Shown here one piece after another: positions 50,025 to 59,969 of a DNA stretch of 64,000 nucleotides. The notes below the pieces were generated by a model. The model made no database searches, was not told the DNA's origin, and saw only the letters and a list, made by a program, of their open reading frames with translations. Location: contig NZ_JAKSXN010000017.1 in assembly GCF_022427145.1 (NCBI RefSeq), positions 22,652 through 86,651 on the forward strand, written 5' to 3'. The DNA is from Paenibacillus timonensis. Its GTDB lineage: Bacteria; Bacillota; Bacilli; Paenibacillales; Paenibacillaceae. The first letter of the stretch is position 1; each line of letters opens with the position of its first letter. The position numbers were made by a program, and so were the translations under genes.

Positions 50025-53000
50025 ATGGACAGCTTTGTTCATTTGCACGTACATAGCGAATACAGCTTGCTGGATGGAGCAGCCCGGCTCGAGGACCTCG
50101 TCGCCAAGGCCGCCGCCTCCGGCATGAAGGCGCTGGCGCTGACGGATCACGGGGTCATGTACGGCGCGGTTCCTTTTTATAAATTGTGTCAAAAGCACGG
50201 CATCAAGCCGATTATCGGCTGCGAAGCGTATTTTACGGCGGGCTCGCGCAAGGAACGGGGGAGCCGTCAGGACCAGCCGATCCATCACTTGATTTTGCTG
50301 GCCAAGAACGAAACGGGATACCGCAATCTGATGAAGTTATGCTCCATCGGCCATCTGGAGGGCTTTCACTACAAGCCGCGCATTGACTGGGACGTGCTGG
50401 AGCGGCATCGCGAAGGCCTGGTCTGCCTCAGCGCCTGTCTGGGCGGGGAAGTACCGTTCCATCTGCTTCGCGGCCATTACGAGGAAGCGAAAAAAGCCGC
50501 GTTGCGCTATCAGGCGGCATTTGGCGAAGATTTTTACCTGGAGCTTCAAGACCATGGCATCCCTGAGCAAAAGAAAGTGAATCCGCTGCTCGTCCAGCTG
50601 GCCCGGGAAATCGGGGCTCAGCTGGTGGTCACCAATGACGCGCATTACCTGAGCAAGGAAGACGCCGAGGTCCAGGACGTGCTGATTTGCGTGGGTACGG
50701 GGAAAACGGTGGACGACGAAGACCGGCTCAAAATGCATACCAACCAACTCTATCTGAAAACCGCCGAGGAAATGGCCGAGTTGTTCCCCCATCTGCCGGA
50801 GGCGTATGCCAATACGGCGAAAATTGCCGATTCCTGCGAGTTGGAGCTGGAGTTTGACCGGCATATTTTGCCGGCTTACCGTCCGATTCCGGAAGGGCAA
50901 ACCGCGGGAAGCTACCTTGCGGAGCTGTGTCAACAAGGCTTGGCGGACCGCTATGGCGAACTGGAGGTCTGGCGCGACCCGGCGGAGCGAGAGAAGCTGG
51001 AGCAACGGCTGCGGTACGAACTGGAGATCATCGCCAGCATGGGGTTCTCCGATTATTTCTTAATCGTGTGGGATTTTATCGCATTTGCCCACCGGAACGG
51101 GATCGCGACGGGACCGGGGCGGGGTTCCTCGGCGGGCAGCTTGGTCGCTTACGTGCTGCGGATTACCGACGTCGATCCGATCAAATATAATCTGTTGTTT
51201 GAACGGTTTTTGAACCCGGAGCGGGTGACGATGCCGGATATCGACATCGATTTCAGCGACGAGCGGCGGGATGAAGTGATCGCTTACGTGGTCGACAAAT
51301 ACGGGGCGGAGCATGTGGCCCAAATCATCACGTTCGGTACGATGGCGGCGCGCGCGGCCGTTCGCGACGTAGGACGGGCGCTGAATGTGCCGTTTGGCGA
51401 AGTAGACAAAGTGGCGAAGCTGATCCCCGGACACCTTCCGATCGAACGCGCCTTGAAGGAAACCCCGGACCTGAAGGCGATGTATGACGGATCCGAGCGG
51501 GTGAAGGGGCTGCTGGACATGGCGATGAAGGTGGAGGGCATGCCGCGTCATGCCTCAACCCATGCCGCCGGCGTCGTTATTTCGCGCGATCCTCTGACCG
51601 ACGCGGTCCCGCTGCAAGCGGGCAGCGAGCATACCGCGCTAACGCAATATTCCATGGAGAACCTGGAAGCGATCGGGTTGTTAAAAATGGACTTCTTGGG
51701 ATTGCGCACCTTGTCCATCATCGAGCGCTGCATGAATTGGATCCGGGAGCAAACCGGGAGCGCTCCCGATTTTCGGCTAGTTCCGGACGATGATCCGGCG
51801 ACGTACGACATGCTGGGCCGCGGCGAAACGACCGGCGTATTCCAGCTCGAGTCCACGGGCATGCGGCGGGTGCTAAAGGAACTGAAGCCGTCCGTGTTCG
51901 AGGACATCATTTCCGTCAATGCGCTGTACCGTCCGGGTCCGATGGAGTTCATCCCCAAATTCATCGCCAGCAAACATGGGCAGATCGGCGTGGAATATCC
52001 GCACCGGGATCTCGAGCCGATCCTGAAGGATACGTACGGCATCATCGTGTATCAGGAGCAAATCATGCAGATCGCTTCCAAAATGGCCGGATTTTCGCTG
52101 GGCGAAGCCGATTTGCTGCGTCGGGCGGTGTCCAAGAAAAAACGCGAGGTGCTTGACGAGCAGCGAAGCCATTTCGTCGGCGGCAGCGTGGCGCAAGGCT
52201 ATAGCGAAGCCGAGGCGAACGCGGTATACGACATGATCGTCCGCTTTGCCGACTACGGCTTTCCCCGCGCCCATGCGGCCGCTTACGGCGTGCTGGCATT
52301 CCAGACGGCGTATCTAAAAGCGCATTACCCGGTGCAATTCATGGCGTCAATGCTGACCGCCGTCACCGGCAGCCACCGCAAGGTGGCGGAATACATCGTG
52401 GAATGCCGCCGGATGGGCATCACCGTGCTGCCGCCGGACGTGAACGAGAGCAGCGTGTTGTTTACGCCGCAGGCGGGTGCGGGCAACGGTACTGCGGAGG
52501 CGGGGGCCGAAGACGATTCCGTCGAACCTGGCCGGGAGTCGTCAAGTCTCGGCGTGATCCGCTTCGGCCTGGCCGCGATCAAAAATGTCGGGACGCAGGC
52601 GATCGACAGCATTCTGCGCGAGCGGAAAGAGCGTCCGTTCGACAGCTTGCTCGATTTTTGCCGACGGGTGGATCTACGTACCTGCAACAAGCGGGTCATT
52701 GAGTCGCTGATTCAGGGCGGGGCGTTTGATTCCTTGCCGGGTCACCGCGCTCAGCTGCTGGCGATGCTGGACGAAACGGTCGAAGCGGCGCTGAAATGGC
52801 GCAAGGAGCGGGATGATTTACAGATCCAGCTGTTCGATTTCGTGGAGTCGCCGAATTGGGACATCGAATACCCGGACGTGCCGAAGTTTACGGCCGGACA
52901 GCAGTTGGATCTGGAGCGGGAGCTGTTGGGCTTGTACTTGTCCGGCCATCCGCTGGACGATTTCGACGCGCTGCTGGAGGGGGACGGCGTCGAGCGGCTG

Positions 53001-53753
53001 ATGGATTTGGCCGAGGCGCCTGACGAGACCCGCACGGTTGTCGCGGGGATGGTCGTGTCGGTGAAGACGATCACGACCAAGCAGGGCAAAGCGATGGCGT
53101 TCATGGAGCTGGAGGATCAGATCGAACGCTGCGAGGTCGTGTTGTTCCCCGAAGTGTGGCGGCGCTCGGCCGCCCACGTCGAGAAGGGGGCTTTGCTCGC
53201 GCTGCGCGGCGTCGTCCAGCAGCAGGACGAAGGCTTCAAGCTGCTGGCCGACGAAGTGGCCCCGCTGAGCGAGCAAAGCCTGGCCCAGCTGCGCCGCGGC
53301 CTTGCACGCGGGCGCGGGGCTGGCGCCGCCGGTGCCCGAGGCGGCGCAAGCGGTGCGGCCGCGGGGCCCCGCGCGGCCGCGGGAGCGCCTGCGGGCGCTG
53401 CGGGCGGGCAACGCCCCGCCAGCGCCGCAGGCCCGGGCGCCGCTGCCCGGCCGGCTGCCCCGGCCGCGGCGGCGCCGGGGGCCGCGCCTGCGCCGGGCGC
53501 GCGGCGCGGGCAGGAGAAGACGCCGGCGCAGCGCGTCTTCATCAAGATCACGGCCGCGGCGGAGAACGCGCGCCTGCTCGAGCGGCTCAAGCTGCTGCTG
53601 GAGCAGCATCCCGGCCCGGTCGCCACGGTGCTGTTCTACGAAAGCACGGGCAAGCTCCTGGCCTTGACGGAGCGCTACAGCATCAAGCCTTCGCCCGCCT
53701 TGATCCGTGAAATGGAGCAGATGCTCGGCTCCGACACGGTCAAGATTAGATGA
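50025..53753 (+). CDS. dnaE: DNA polymerase III alpha subunit DnaE
   Basis: The 1242-residue C-family polymerase begins with a PHP domain (FVHLHVHSEYSLLDGA, ALTDHGVMYG), then the palm with catalytic MPDIDIDFSDERRDEV, GRGSSAGSLVAYV, the helix-hairpin-helix region and an OB fold (TRTVVAGMVVSVKTITTKQGKA). It extends lagging-strand primers in Bacillota. It is about 130 residues longer than B. subtilis DnaE, mainly from an Ala/Gly/Pro/Arg-rich stretch at about residues 1091-1165 between the OB fold and the C-terminal domain. A shorter extra loop lies near 820. ATG 50025 has AAGGAAGG upstream. Confidence 0.96.
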   Translation: MDSFVHLHVHSEYSLLDGAARLEDLVAKAAASGMKALALTDHGVMYGAVPFYKLCQKHGIKPIIGCEAYFTAGSRKERGSRQDQPIHHLILLAKNETGYRNLMKLCSIGHLEGFHYKPRIDWDVLERHREGLVCLSACLGGEVPFHLLRGHYEEAKKAALRYQAAFGEDFYLELQDHGIPEQKKVNPLLVQLAREIGAQLVVTNDAHYLSKEDAEVQDVLICVGTGKTVDDEDRLKMHTNQLYLKTAEEMAELFPHLPEAYANTAKIADSCELELEFDRHILPAYRPIPEGQTAGSYLAELCQQGLADRYGELEVWRDPAEREKLEQRLRYELEIIASMGFSDYFLIVWDFIAFAHRNGIATGPGRGSSAGSLVAYVLRITDVDPIKYNLLFERFLNPERVTMPDIDIDFSDERRDEVIAYVVDKYGAEHVAQIITFGTMAARAAVRDVGRALNVPFGEVDKVAKLIPGHLPIERALKETPDLKAMYDGSERVKGLLDMAMKVEGMPRHASTHAAGVVISRDPLTDAVPLQAGSEHTALTQYSMENLEAIGLLKMDFLGLRTLSIIERCMNWIREQTGSAPDFRLVPDDDPATYDMLGRGETTGVFQLESTGMRRVLKELKPSVFEDIISVNALYRPGPMEFIPKFIASKHGQIGVEYPHRDLEPILKDTYGIIVYQEQIMQIASKMAGFSLGEADLLRRAVSKKKREVLDEQRSHFVGGSVAQGYSEAEANAVYDMIVRFADYGFPRAHAAAYGVLAFQTAYLKAHYPVQFMASMLTAVTGSHRKVAEYIVECRRMGITVLPPDVNESSVLFTPQAGAGNGTAEAGAEDDSVEPGRESSSLGVIRFGLAAIKNVGTQAIDSILRERKERPFDSLLDFCRRVDLRTCNKRVIESLIQGGAFDSLPGHRAQLLAMLDETVEAALKWRKERDDLQIQLFDFVESPNWDIEYPDVPKFTAGQQLDLERELLGLYLSGHPLDDFDALLEGDGVERLMDLAEAPDETRTVVAGMVVSVKTITTKQGKAMAFMELEDQIERCEVVLFPEVWRRSAAHVEKGALLALRGVVQQQDEGFKLLADEVAPLSEQSLAQLRRGLARGRGAGAAGARGGASGAAAGPRAAAGAPAGAAGGQRPASAAGPGAAARPAAPAAAAPGAAPAPGARRGQEKTPAQRVFIKITAAAENARLLERLKLLLEQHPGPVATVLFYESTGKLLALTERYSIKPSPALIREMEQMLGSDTVKIR

Positions 53754-53767
53754 TTTGCGCCTTGCCT

Positions 53768-53802
53768 AACCGGTCCTGCACTTGTTGCAGGACCGGTTTT
53801 TT
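53768..53802 (+). terminator. Terminator after dnaE
   Basis: AACCGGTCCTGCA pairs with TGCAGGACCGGTT, followed by TTTTT. Confidence 0.93.
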
Positions 53803-53816
53803 GGCGCGCGCAGAGG

Positions 53817-53999
53817 TAACGGACTCCAGGGACGTTATTTCCGCGTATAAGGAGGACGAAGGGATTTAACGGACCTGAGAGACGTTATTCCCCCCCAATC
53901 GGCCTGTTCCTCTCCGAATCGTGCCCAATAAGGTCCGAGGAGTCCGTTACATCGGGAAATGGCCGGGAAATAGCCAAATAACGTCGCTACGGTCCGTTA
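53817..53999. repeat. Array of four 24-nt TAACG-N14-TTATT units
   Basis: Two plus-strand units (53817-53840, 53867-53890) and two minus-strand units (53926-53949, 53976-53999) begin TAACGGAC and end with GAC(G)TTATT or similar. Three contain the internal dyad TAACG-N11-CGTTA. No gene lies between 53803 and 54184. Confidence 0.65.
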
Positions 54000-54184
54000 G
54001 AATTGAATGAACTGCAGCCTCCGCCTACGTTCGGGACAAGTTTTAACGAACATTTTCCGAAGGTCGTGCATACACTTAGGAACACGAAAAACCAAGAACC
54101 GGGCTGAACGCCCGGAAGTGGATTCCGGCCGCGCGGTAAATATCGGCAGCGGGGGGGTTCCGGAATCAAAGGAGGAAGATGCGT

Positions 54185-54679
54185 ATGTCATACGAACTGG
54201 CGGAAGCGCAGTTGCTGCGCCGTGGCGTCAAGCTGGAGGAAATCGCTCAAATCGTTCATTCGCTGCAAACGGCGTATCATGATGATCTAACCCTGGATCA
54301 ATGCCTGGAGAGCGTCAAAGCCGTCCTGCAAAAAAGAGAGGTCCAATATACCCTGTTCACCGGGATCGCCCTCGACGAGCTGGCCGAGCAGAAGCAGCTT
54401 CCGGAACCCTTGCAGGCGATCATGGAGGCCGACGAGCCACTCTATGGGGTGGATGAGACAATGGCGCTGGGCATTACGAGCGTGTTCGGGATGATCGGCC
54501 TGACGAGCTTCGGTTATTTGGACAAGGTCAAACCGGAAATCATCGGCAAGCTGAACAATCGCGGCGACCGCATTCACGTCTTTCTCGACGATCTGGTCGC
54601 GGGCCTCGCGGCGGCGGCTTCCGCACGGATTGCCCACAAGCACGAGCAGGCTGCGACTTACCCTTCTAGTTCTTCTTAA
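54185..54679 (+). CDS. pgpA: Phosphatidylglycerophosphatase A-like protein (YutG/PgpA family)
   Basis: The 164-residue protein fits the soluble PgpA-like family of Bacillota: an N-terminal helical region (LLRRGVKLEEIAQIVHSLQ), DLTLDQCLESVKAVLQKREV, and the core ADEPLYGVDETMALGITSVFGMIGLTSFGYLDK with NRGDRIHVFLDDLVAGLAAA at the C terminus. It removes phosphate from phosphatidylglycerophosphate or a related lipid. ATG 54185 has GGAGG 9 nt upstream; an ATG at 54179 is too close to the site. Confidence 0.85.
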   Translation: MSYELAEAQLLRRGVKLEEIAQIVHSLQTAYHDDLTLDQCLESVKAVLQKREVQYTLFTGIALDELAEQKQLPEPLQAIMEADEPLYGVDETMALGITSVFGMIGLTSFGYLDKVKPEIIGKLNNRGDRIHVFLDDLVAGLAAAASARIAHKHEQAATYPSSSS

Positions 54680-54740
54680 CGAAACACCGATATCGGCGTC
54701 CTGCCCCTCCCCCATTCGCCTATTCCGCCCGCTGATCGCA

Positions 54741-54798
54741 GCGCCGGGCCTCGCGGCAATTCCTTGCTTCGGGCCGCTTACGGCGCGGTTTTCCTTTT
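54741..54798 (+). terminator. Probable terminator after pgpA
   Basis: GCGCCG (54741) pairs with CGGCGC (54781) around a GC-rich loop, followed by GGTTTTCCTTTT. Confidence 0.5.
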
Positions 54799-54810
54799 GT
54801 TGCGGGAAAT

Positions 54811-54840
54811 TTGAAAATTATGTTATCATTACTCTATTAT
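54811..54840 (+). promoter_or_regulatory. SigA-type promoter of the 62-residue protein and accDA
   Basis: TTGAAA at 54811-54816 and TATTAT at 54835-54840 are separated by 18 bp. It lies 40 bp before the small gene's start. Confidence 0.55.
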
Positions 54841-54879
54841 ACGGGCTCAAAGATTAGGTTAGGGGGCTTTGAAAAGGGC

Positions 54880-55068
54880 ATGTGGACTGTTATGTATATC
54901 GCGCCTACCGCAAAAGTTGCGGATATGATCAAGACGAAACTCACCGAAGAAGGCTTTCTTGTCCAAACACGTCCTGTTAATTTATCCAAACAGCAGTTTG
55001 AAATTCTGGTTCCTTCCGGGGAATTGGAAGAAGTGCAAGAAGTGTTGAATTCGATTTTGCATCCTTAA
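54880..55068 (+). CDS. Small protein upstream of accD, unknown
   Basis: The 62-residue protein (MWTVMYIAPTAKVADMIKTK, LTEEGFLVQTRPVNLSKQQF and LEEVQEVLNSIL) is compact and alpha/beta. The layout resembles ferredoxin-like signalling folds such as DUF2007, but identity is not established. ATG 54880 has a weak site (AAAAGGGC). It lies 118 bp before accD with its own promoter, so it may be transcribed with accDA. Confidence 0.7.
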   Translation: MWTVMYIAPTAKVADMIKTKLTEEGFLVQTRPVNLSKQQFEILVPSGELEEVQEVLNSILHP

Positions 55069-55186
55069 CAGGGATTCAAGATTCCTAGTTGCAGACGAGG
55101 CCTGGAAGTGCGGGTTCATAAGGGTCGGCTGGGCTTTAAGACTTTTGGAACTGCCACGATAAATAAACGGCTGAAGAGGTGTAGTT

Positions 55187-56080
55187 GTGTTCAAAGATTT
55201 GTTTCAGAAGAAGAGGAAGTACGCGACCATTCCCTCAGGACGAACCGGTAGCGAAGAGGGCTCGCCGCAGGCGGATCGCCCCAAACGCGAAATTCCGGAA
55301 GGTCTGATGAATAAATGCGGCCGCTGCGGCGCGATTCAATACAGTAAAGAGCTGGAGAAGAATCTGATGGTGTGCCCCTCCTGCGGGCACCATATGCGCT
55401 TGAACGCCATGGAGCGGATTCGCTATACGTTGGATGAAGGCAGCTTTAAGGAGTACGATGCGGACCTCGTTTCCGTCGACCCGCTGGAATTCCCGGGATA
55501 CGCCAGCAAGCTGGAGCAGCAAACTTTGAAATCGGGACTGCGCGAAGCGGTCGTCACGGGCGAGGGGACCATCCAAGGCTTTCCTGTCGTGGCGGCCGTG
55601 ATGAGCTTTGATTTTTTCTCCGGGAGCATGGGTTCGGTTGTCGGGGAAAAAATCACGCGAGCCATTGAAGCCGCTACCGAAAAACGCCTGCCGATGATCA
55701 TCTTCTCGACGTCGGGCGGCGCGCGGATGCAAGAGAGCATTCTCAGTTTGATGCAGATGGCCAAGACGAGCGCCGCACTGGCCCGGCTCAGCGAACATGG
55801 CGGGCTTTTTATATCGGTCATTACGGATCCGACGACGGGCGGCGTATCGGCCAGTTTTGCCATGCTTGGCGACATCATTGTGGCCGAGCCCGGCGCCGTC
55901 TTCGGTTTTGCGGGGAGAATCGTGATCGAGCAGACGATCCGTCAGAAGCTTCCGGACGATTTCCAGACGGCGGAGTTCAACCTGCAGCACGGCCAGATCG
56001 ATCTTGTCGTCCACCGGAAGGACATGAAGTCGACGCTGGCGAAATTGCTAGATTTGCACGGCGTGAAGGGGGGAGCATAA
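55187..56080 (+). CDS. accD: Acetyl-CoA carboxylase carboxyltransferase subunit beta
   Basis: The 297-residue protein has the zinc finger [11 protein letters not shown]...[10 protein letters not shown] and the carboxyltransferase region [37 protein letters not shown] and [14 protein letters not shown]. With AccA it transfers carboxyl from biotin to acetyl-CoA, the first step of fatty acid synthesis. It starts at GTG 55187 (GAAGAGGTGTAGTT upstream). It abuts accA exactly. Confidence 0.97.
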   Translation: MFKDLFQKKRKYATIPSGRTGSEEGSPQADRPKREIPEGLMNKCGRCGAIQYSKELEKNLMVCPSCGHHMRLNAMERIRYTLDEGSFKEYDADLVSVDPLEFPGYASKLEQQTLKSGLREAVVTGEGTIQGFPVVAAVMSFDFFSGSMGSVVGEKITRAIEAATEKRLPMIIFSTSGGARMQESILSLMQMAKTSAALARLSEHGGLFISVITDPTTGGVSASFAMLGDIIVAEPGAVFGFAGRIVIEQTIRQKLPDDFQTAEFNLQHGQIDLVVHRKDMKSTLAKLLDLHGVKGGA

Positions 56081-57166
56081 ATGGCAGGCGAATTGCCTTT
56101 TGAGACGCCTCTCGTGAAGCTGCGCGAGAAGATTCAGGAACTGGAGCAGTTTGGCAGCGAGAAGGGCATCGATTTTACGGATGAGATCGCGCGTTTGGAA
56201 GAGCGTTACCGTCAGCTGGAGGAGGAGATCTACAGCAGCATTTCTCCCTCGCAAAAAATGCATCTAGCCCGTCATCACCAGCGTCCGACGTCACTGGATA
56301 TGATCGGCCTGATCTTTGAGGATTTCATCGAGCTCCACGGAGATCGGGTGTTTGGCGACGACCTGGCCGTTGTTGGCGGACTTGCCAAGCTTGGCGGCGT
56401 ACCGGTGACGGTCATCGGACAGCAGCGAGGGAAGGATACGAAGGACAACATCGCTCGCTTCTTCGGCAGCGCGCATCCGGAAGGATTCCGCAAAGCGCTG
56501 CGGCTCATGCAGCAAGCGGACAAGTTCCGCCGTCCGATCGTTACGTTCATCGACACGAAGGGGGCTTACCCGGGAATTACGGCGGAGGAGCGCGGGCAAT
56601 CGGAAGCGATCGCCCGGAATCTGCGCGATATGTCGATGCTTCGGGTGCCCGTTATTTGCGTCGTCCTTGGAGAGGGCGGAAGCGGCGGCGCGCTTGCGCT
56701 TGGCGTTGGGAACCGCGTATTGATGCTGGAAAACGCCATCTATTCCGTCATTTCACCGAACGGAGCGGCCTCCATCCTCTGGAAGGACGCCTCGAAAGCC
56801 GATCAAGCGGCGGAAGCGATGAAGATCACCGCACAGGATCTATTGGAGATGGGCGTGATCGAAGAGATCGTTCCCGAGCCGCGCGGCGGCGCGCACCGGG
56901 ATTACGATTCGACCGCGGAAGCCATCAAAGCGGCGCTGCACCGCCATCTGGAGGAGCTGTCCAACCTGCATCCCGATGAGCTGGTGGAGGACCGCTACCG
57001 GAAATTCCGCAAAATCGGCGAGTTTCAGGTGGCCGGCAAGTCGGCCGCACCGGTTGCGCCGGAAAGCGTAGTCGAAGTGGCCGGCATGATCGAGGACAAG
57101 GCACCTTCGGACGCGTCGGGCGAATCGGCGGCAGCCTCGGAGGTCCAAGCCGCCGAACAAAGTTAA
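56081..57166 (+). CDS. accA: Acetyl-CoA carboxylase carboxyltransferase subunit alpha
   Basis: The 361-residue protein has [53 protein letters not shown] and [15 protein letters not shown], all typical of AccA. It is about 40 residues longer than usual; the extra C-terminal tail is rich in Ala, Ser, Glu and Asp (from about residue 325) and looks unstructured. ATG 56081 starts right after the accD stop. No pfkA follows, unlike in B. subtilis. Confidence 0.97.
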   Translation: MAGELPFETPLVKLREKIQELEQFGSEKGIDFTDEIARLEERYRQLEEEIYSSISPSQKMHLARHHQRPTSLDMIGLIFEDFIELHGDRVFGDDLAVVGGLAKLGGVPVTVIGQQRGKDTKDNIARFFGSAHPEGFRKALRLMQQADKFRRPIVTFIDTKGAYPGITAEERGQSEAIARNLRDMSMLRVPVICVVLGEGGSGGALALGVGNRVLMLENAIYSVISPNGAASILWKDASKADQAAEAMKITAQDLLEMGVIEEIVPEPRGGAHRDYDSTAEAIKAALHRHLEELSNLHPDELVEDRYRKFRKIGEFQVAGKSAAPVAPESVVEVAGMIEDKAPSDASGESAAASEVQAAEQS

Positions 57167-57176
57167 AGATCCAAAG

Positions 57177-57230
57177 CGATAACCTTACGGGTGGCCCCGA
57201 CTTGGGACCTGCGGCAAGGTTATTTTCGCT
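57177..57230 (+). terminator. Probable terminator after accA
   Basis: ATAACCTT pairs with AAGGTTAT around a GC-rich hairpin, followed by TTTCG. Confidence 0.6.
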
Positions 57231-57414
57231 GTCTCGGGGAATACTGGAATTTTAGCGCCAAGACGAAGTGTGCCGGCCCGAGCCGCAAGGCATGCTTTGA
57301 AGGAATATTCGTTACAATATGATAAACTTCCTATACAAATCGACAAAACTGTAGTAAATTTAGTTGTTGGAAAAGATTATATAGAGAGAACTATTTTAAA
57401 CGGAGGAAACCCAA

Positions 57415-58836
57415 ATGCGCAAAACAAAAATCGTATGTACTATCGGTCCTTCTAGTGAATCGTTAGAAAACATCAAGAAGCTGATGATGGCCGGAATGAA
57501 CGTCGCTCGCCTGAACTTCTCCCACGGGGATTTCGAGGAGCATGGCAACCGGATCAAAACGATCCGTCAAGCGAGCGCGGAGCTGGGGAAATCAATCGCC
57601 ATACTGTTGGACACCAAAGGTCCTGAAATCCGTACCGGTAAGTTGAAAGAAGAGCCGATCGAGCTGGTACAGGACGAGTTCCTTACCTTGACGACCGAAG
57701 AAATCCTCGGCGACAAGGAACGGATCTCCATTACTTACAAAGAGCTTCCTGGAGACGTGGAAGTCGGTTCGACGATTCTGATTGACGACGGTTTGATTGG
57801 TTTGACGGTCGTTGAGATTCAAGGTACGGAAATCAAATGCCGCATCGTCAATGGCGGTACCATTAAGAGCAAAAAAGGCGTTAACGTACCCGGCGTAAAC
57901 ATTTCCTTGCCAGGCATCACCGAGAAAGACGCTAACGACATCAAGTTCGGGATCGAGCAAGGCATCGATTTTATTGCGGCTTCCTTCGTTCGTAAAGCAA
58001 GCGACGTGCTTGAAATTCGTCAATTGCTGGAGAAAAACAACGCGACTCATATCCAAATCATTTCTAAAATCGAAAACCAACAAGGCGTTGACAACCTCGA
58101 TGAAATCCTGGAAGTATCCGACGGCCTGATGGTTGCCCGCGGCGACCTTGGCGTGGAAATCCCAGCGGAAGACGTGCCGCTCGTGCAAAAACGCATGATC
58201 GAGAAATGTAACCGCGTCGGTAAACCGGTCATCACCGCGACGCAAATGCTCGACTCCATGCAACGCAACCCTAGACCTACCCGCGCGGAAGCGAGTGACG
58301 TGGCGAACGCGATCTTCGACGGTACGGACGCGATCATGCTCTCCGGCGAAACGGCTGCCGGGAAATATCCGGTAGAATCGGTATTGACGATGTCCCGCAT
58401 CGCTGAGAAAGCGGAGTCCGCTTTGGAATACCGCGAAATTTTCATCAAGCAAAGCAACGCACAACAAACGACCGTAACCGAAGCGATCAGCCAAGCGGTA
58501 GCCAACTCGGCGCTGGAGCTGAACGCCAAAGCGATCATTACTTCGACGGAAACCGGTTATACGGCACGGATGGTCTCCAAATACCGTCCGAAAGCGCCGA
58601 TCATCGCAGTGACGACCGAAGATCAAACCCTTCGCCGCCTGGCCCTGAACTGGGGCGTAACGCCGGTGAAAGGCGATACGGCCAGCACGACGGACGAAAT
58701 GTTCGACAAAGCGATGAAGGGCGGCCTGGATTCCGGACTGGTGAAAGAAGGCGACCTCGTCGTGATTACCGCCGGGGTACCGCTCGGACGTTCCGGTTCG
58801 ACGAACCTGGTGAAGATCGGACAAATCCGCAAGTAG
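57415..58836 (+). CDS. pyk: Pyruvate kinase
   Basis: The 473-residue enzyme has the N-terminal [16 protein letters not shown], the active-site helix [10 protein letters not shown] and the motif [18 protein letters not shown] with the catalytic Lys-Glu, plus the [10 protein letters not shown] metal site. It converts PEP and ADP to pyruvate and ATP. It is shorter than B. subtilis Pyk (about 585 residues) because the extra C-terminal PEP-utilising-like domain is absent. GGAGG lies 9 nt before the ATG. Codon use is tightly biased, as in highly expressed genes. The 248-bp gap before it holds the accA terminator and a possible TATGAT -10 near 57320. Confidence 0.97.
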   Translation: MRKTKIVCTIGPSSESLENIKKLMMAGMNVARLNFSHGDFEEHGNRIKTIRQASAELGKSIAILLDTKGPEIRTGKLKEEPIELVQDEFLTLTTEEILGDKERISITYKELPGDVEVGSTILIDDGLIGLTVVEIQGTEIKCRIVNGGTIKSKKGVNVPGVNISLPGITEKDANDIKFGIEQGIDFIAASFVRKASDVLEIRQLLEKNNATHIQIISKIENQQGVDNLDEILEVSDGLMVARGDLGVEIPAEDVPLVQKRMIEKCNRVGKPVITATQMLDSMQRNPRPTRAEASDVANAIFDGTDAIMLSGETAAGKYPVESVLTMSRIAEKAESALEYREIFIKQSNAQQTTVTEAISQAVANSALELNAKAIITSTETGYTARMVSKYRPKAPIIAVTTEDQTLRRLALNWGVTPVKGDTASTTDEMFDKAMKGGLDSGLVKEGDLVVITAGVPLGRSGSTNLVKIGQIRK

Positions 58837-58875
58837 TCGTTAGGTTAAAATAAATTGACGAATCGTCACAATAAA

Positions 58876-58912
58876 AAGGCAATGGGGCCCGCTCGGGACC
58901 ATTGCTTTTTTT
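58876..58912 (+). terminator. Terminator after pyk
   Basis: GGCAATGG pairs with CCATTGC around a GC-rich loop, followed by seven T. Confidence 0.92.
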
Positions 58913-58967
58913 GCCGCTACACTGGAGTGCGGTAGGATGACTTGAATACTGGAAAGGAGCGGAGCGC

Positions 58968-59387
58968 GTGTACGTATGCGAAGTGTCCATTGAGCCGAAA
59001 TATTCGGAGTTCGATATGATGGGGATTATCTACCATGCCCATTACTTGGAATGGTTTGAGCTGGGGAGGCTGCAGTTGAGCCGGAATCTCGGCTTTGATT
59101 ATTTCGAGATGGAGCAGGCGGGATATATCTCGCCCGTCCACGAAATGAAGGTGGAATACAAGCGCGGAATCCGTTATGGCGAAACCGTGTTGCTGAAGAC
59201 GCGGGTCATCGAGAACAGCGGCGTCAAAACCGCTTATGGCTATGAGGTATACAACGGGGAAGGCACGCTTTGCGTAGAGGGCTCCTCTTCCCATTATGTC
59301 GTTCGCCGCGAGGACTTCAAACCGGTTCAATTCAAGAAGGTATTTCCGGAATGGTATGCGGCGCTGGACGAAGCCCGAAAACCGTAA
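58968..59387 (+). CDS. Acyl-CoA thioesterase, YbgC/FadM-like hotdog protein
   Basis: The 139-residue hotdog protein has the YbgC/4HBT signature SEFDMMGIIYHAHYLEWFELGR, with the expected catalytic Asp, and the HEMKVEYKRGIRYGETV helix-strand region. It hydrolyses acyl-CoA or a related thioester in the cytosol; chain preference unknown. GTG 58968 follows AAAGGAG. It stands between pyk and fxsA, with its own ribosome site and 131 bp after pyk. Confidence 0.9.
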   Translation: MYVCEVSIEPKYSEFDMMGIIYHAHYLEWFELGRLQLSRNLGFDYFEMEQAGYISPVHEMKVEYKRGIRYGETVLLKTRVIENSGVKTAYGYEVYNGEGTLCVEGSSSHYVVRREDFKPVQFKKVFPEWYAALDEARKP

Positions 59388-59452
59388 ATTTTGATTATCC
59401 GGCGCGGAGGCGGTAAAATACAAGTACAGGAATGTGATAAAGGAGTCCTGAT

Positions 59453-59845
59453 ATGCGTAAATGGATAGCCGCTCTCATCGTGTTGATTCCGATCGTAGAA
59501 TTTTGGGGGTATATGTATGTCGGCGAGAGGTTGGGTATCGGCAAAACGATCTTTCTGACGCTGGCGACCTCCGTGATCGGCGGGTTGATGATGCAATTTG
59601 AAGGGCGTAAAGTGCTGGCGGATGCCAAAGCCCAAATGAGCGGCGGACAGATTCCGGGACGTATGGTCCTGGATGGATTATGCGTGTTTGCCGGCGGGAT
59701 CCTGCTGCTGATCCCCGGCTTCATTACCGATATCATCGGATTTACGATGGTGTTCCCGCTGACGCGCGTGTTGTACCGGATCCCGCTCATGAAATGGGTC
59801 AGCAAAAAGATGAAGGACGGAACGATCACCTATTTCCGCCGTTAA
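59453..59845 (+). CDS. fxsA: FxsA family membrane protein
   Basis: The 130-residue membrane protein starts MRKWIAALIVLIPIVEFWGY and has the FxsA core LATSVIGGLMMQFEGRKVLAD, with later helices VFAGGILLLIPGFITDIIGF. E. coli FxsA suppresses F exclusion of phage T7; the cellular role is unclear. It lies in the pyk-fxsA-ytvI-citZ order of Bacillus. AAGGAG lies 8 nt before the ATG. Confidence 0.93.
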   Translation: MRKWIAALIVLIPIVEFWGYMYVGERLGIGKTIFLTLATSVIGGLMMQFEGRKVLADAKAQMSGGQIPGRMVLDGLCVFAGGILLLIPGFITDIIGFTMVFPLTRVLYRIPLMKWVSKKMKDGTITYFRR

Positions 59846-59918
59846 GCGCAGCCCGTCTTCCGGCTTCATCCAGCGATTTGGCCGCTTGGACGGAAGCATC
59901 GCCCGAATCCATAAGAAA

Positions 59919-59954
59919 GGCATCTCGTCACGAGAGACGGGATGCCTTTTTTTT
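59919..59954 (+). terminator. Terminator between fxsA and ytvI
   Basis: GGCATCTCGTC pairs with GACGGGATGCC, followed by eight T. It serves both converging genes. Confidence 0.92.
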
Positions 59955-59969
59955 AATTGAAGCTGCTTG

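Noticed and set aside
53117..53609. Open frames on both strands in the GC-rich dnaE segment
   Set aside because: High GC gives few stops. They overlap the clear dnaE frame and show no domain.
57270..57455. Open frame ahead of and across the pyk start
   Set aside because: It overlaps the pyk start, has no ribosome site and lies in the pyk leader.
57592..58824. Long open frame antisense to pyk
   Set aside because: It is a by-product of the biased codon use of pyk on the other strand. No ribosome site or family match.
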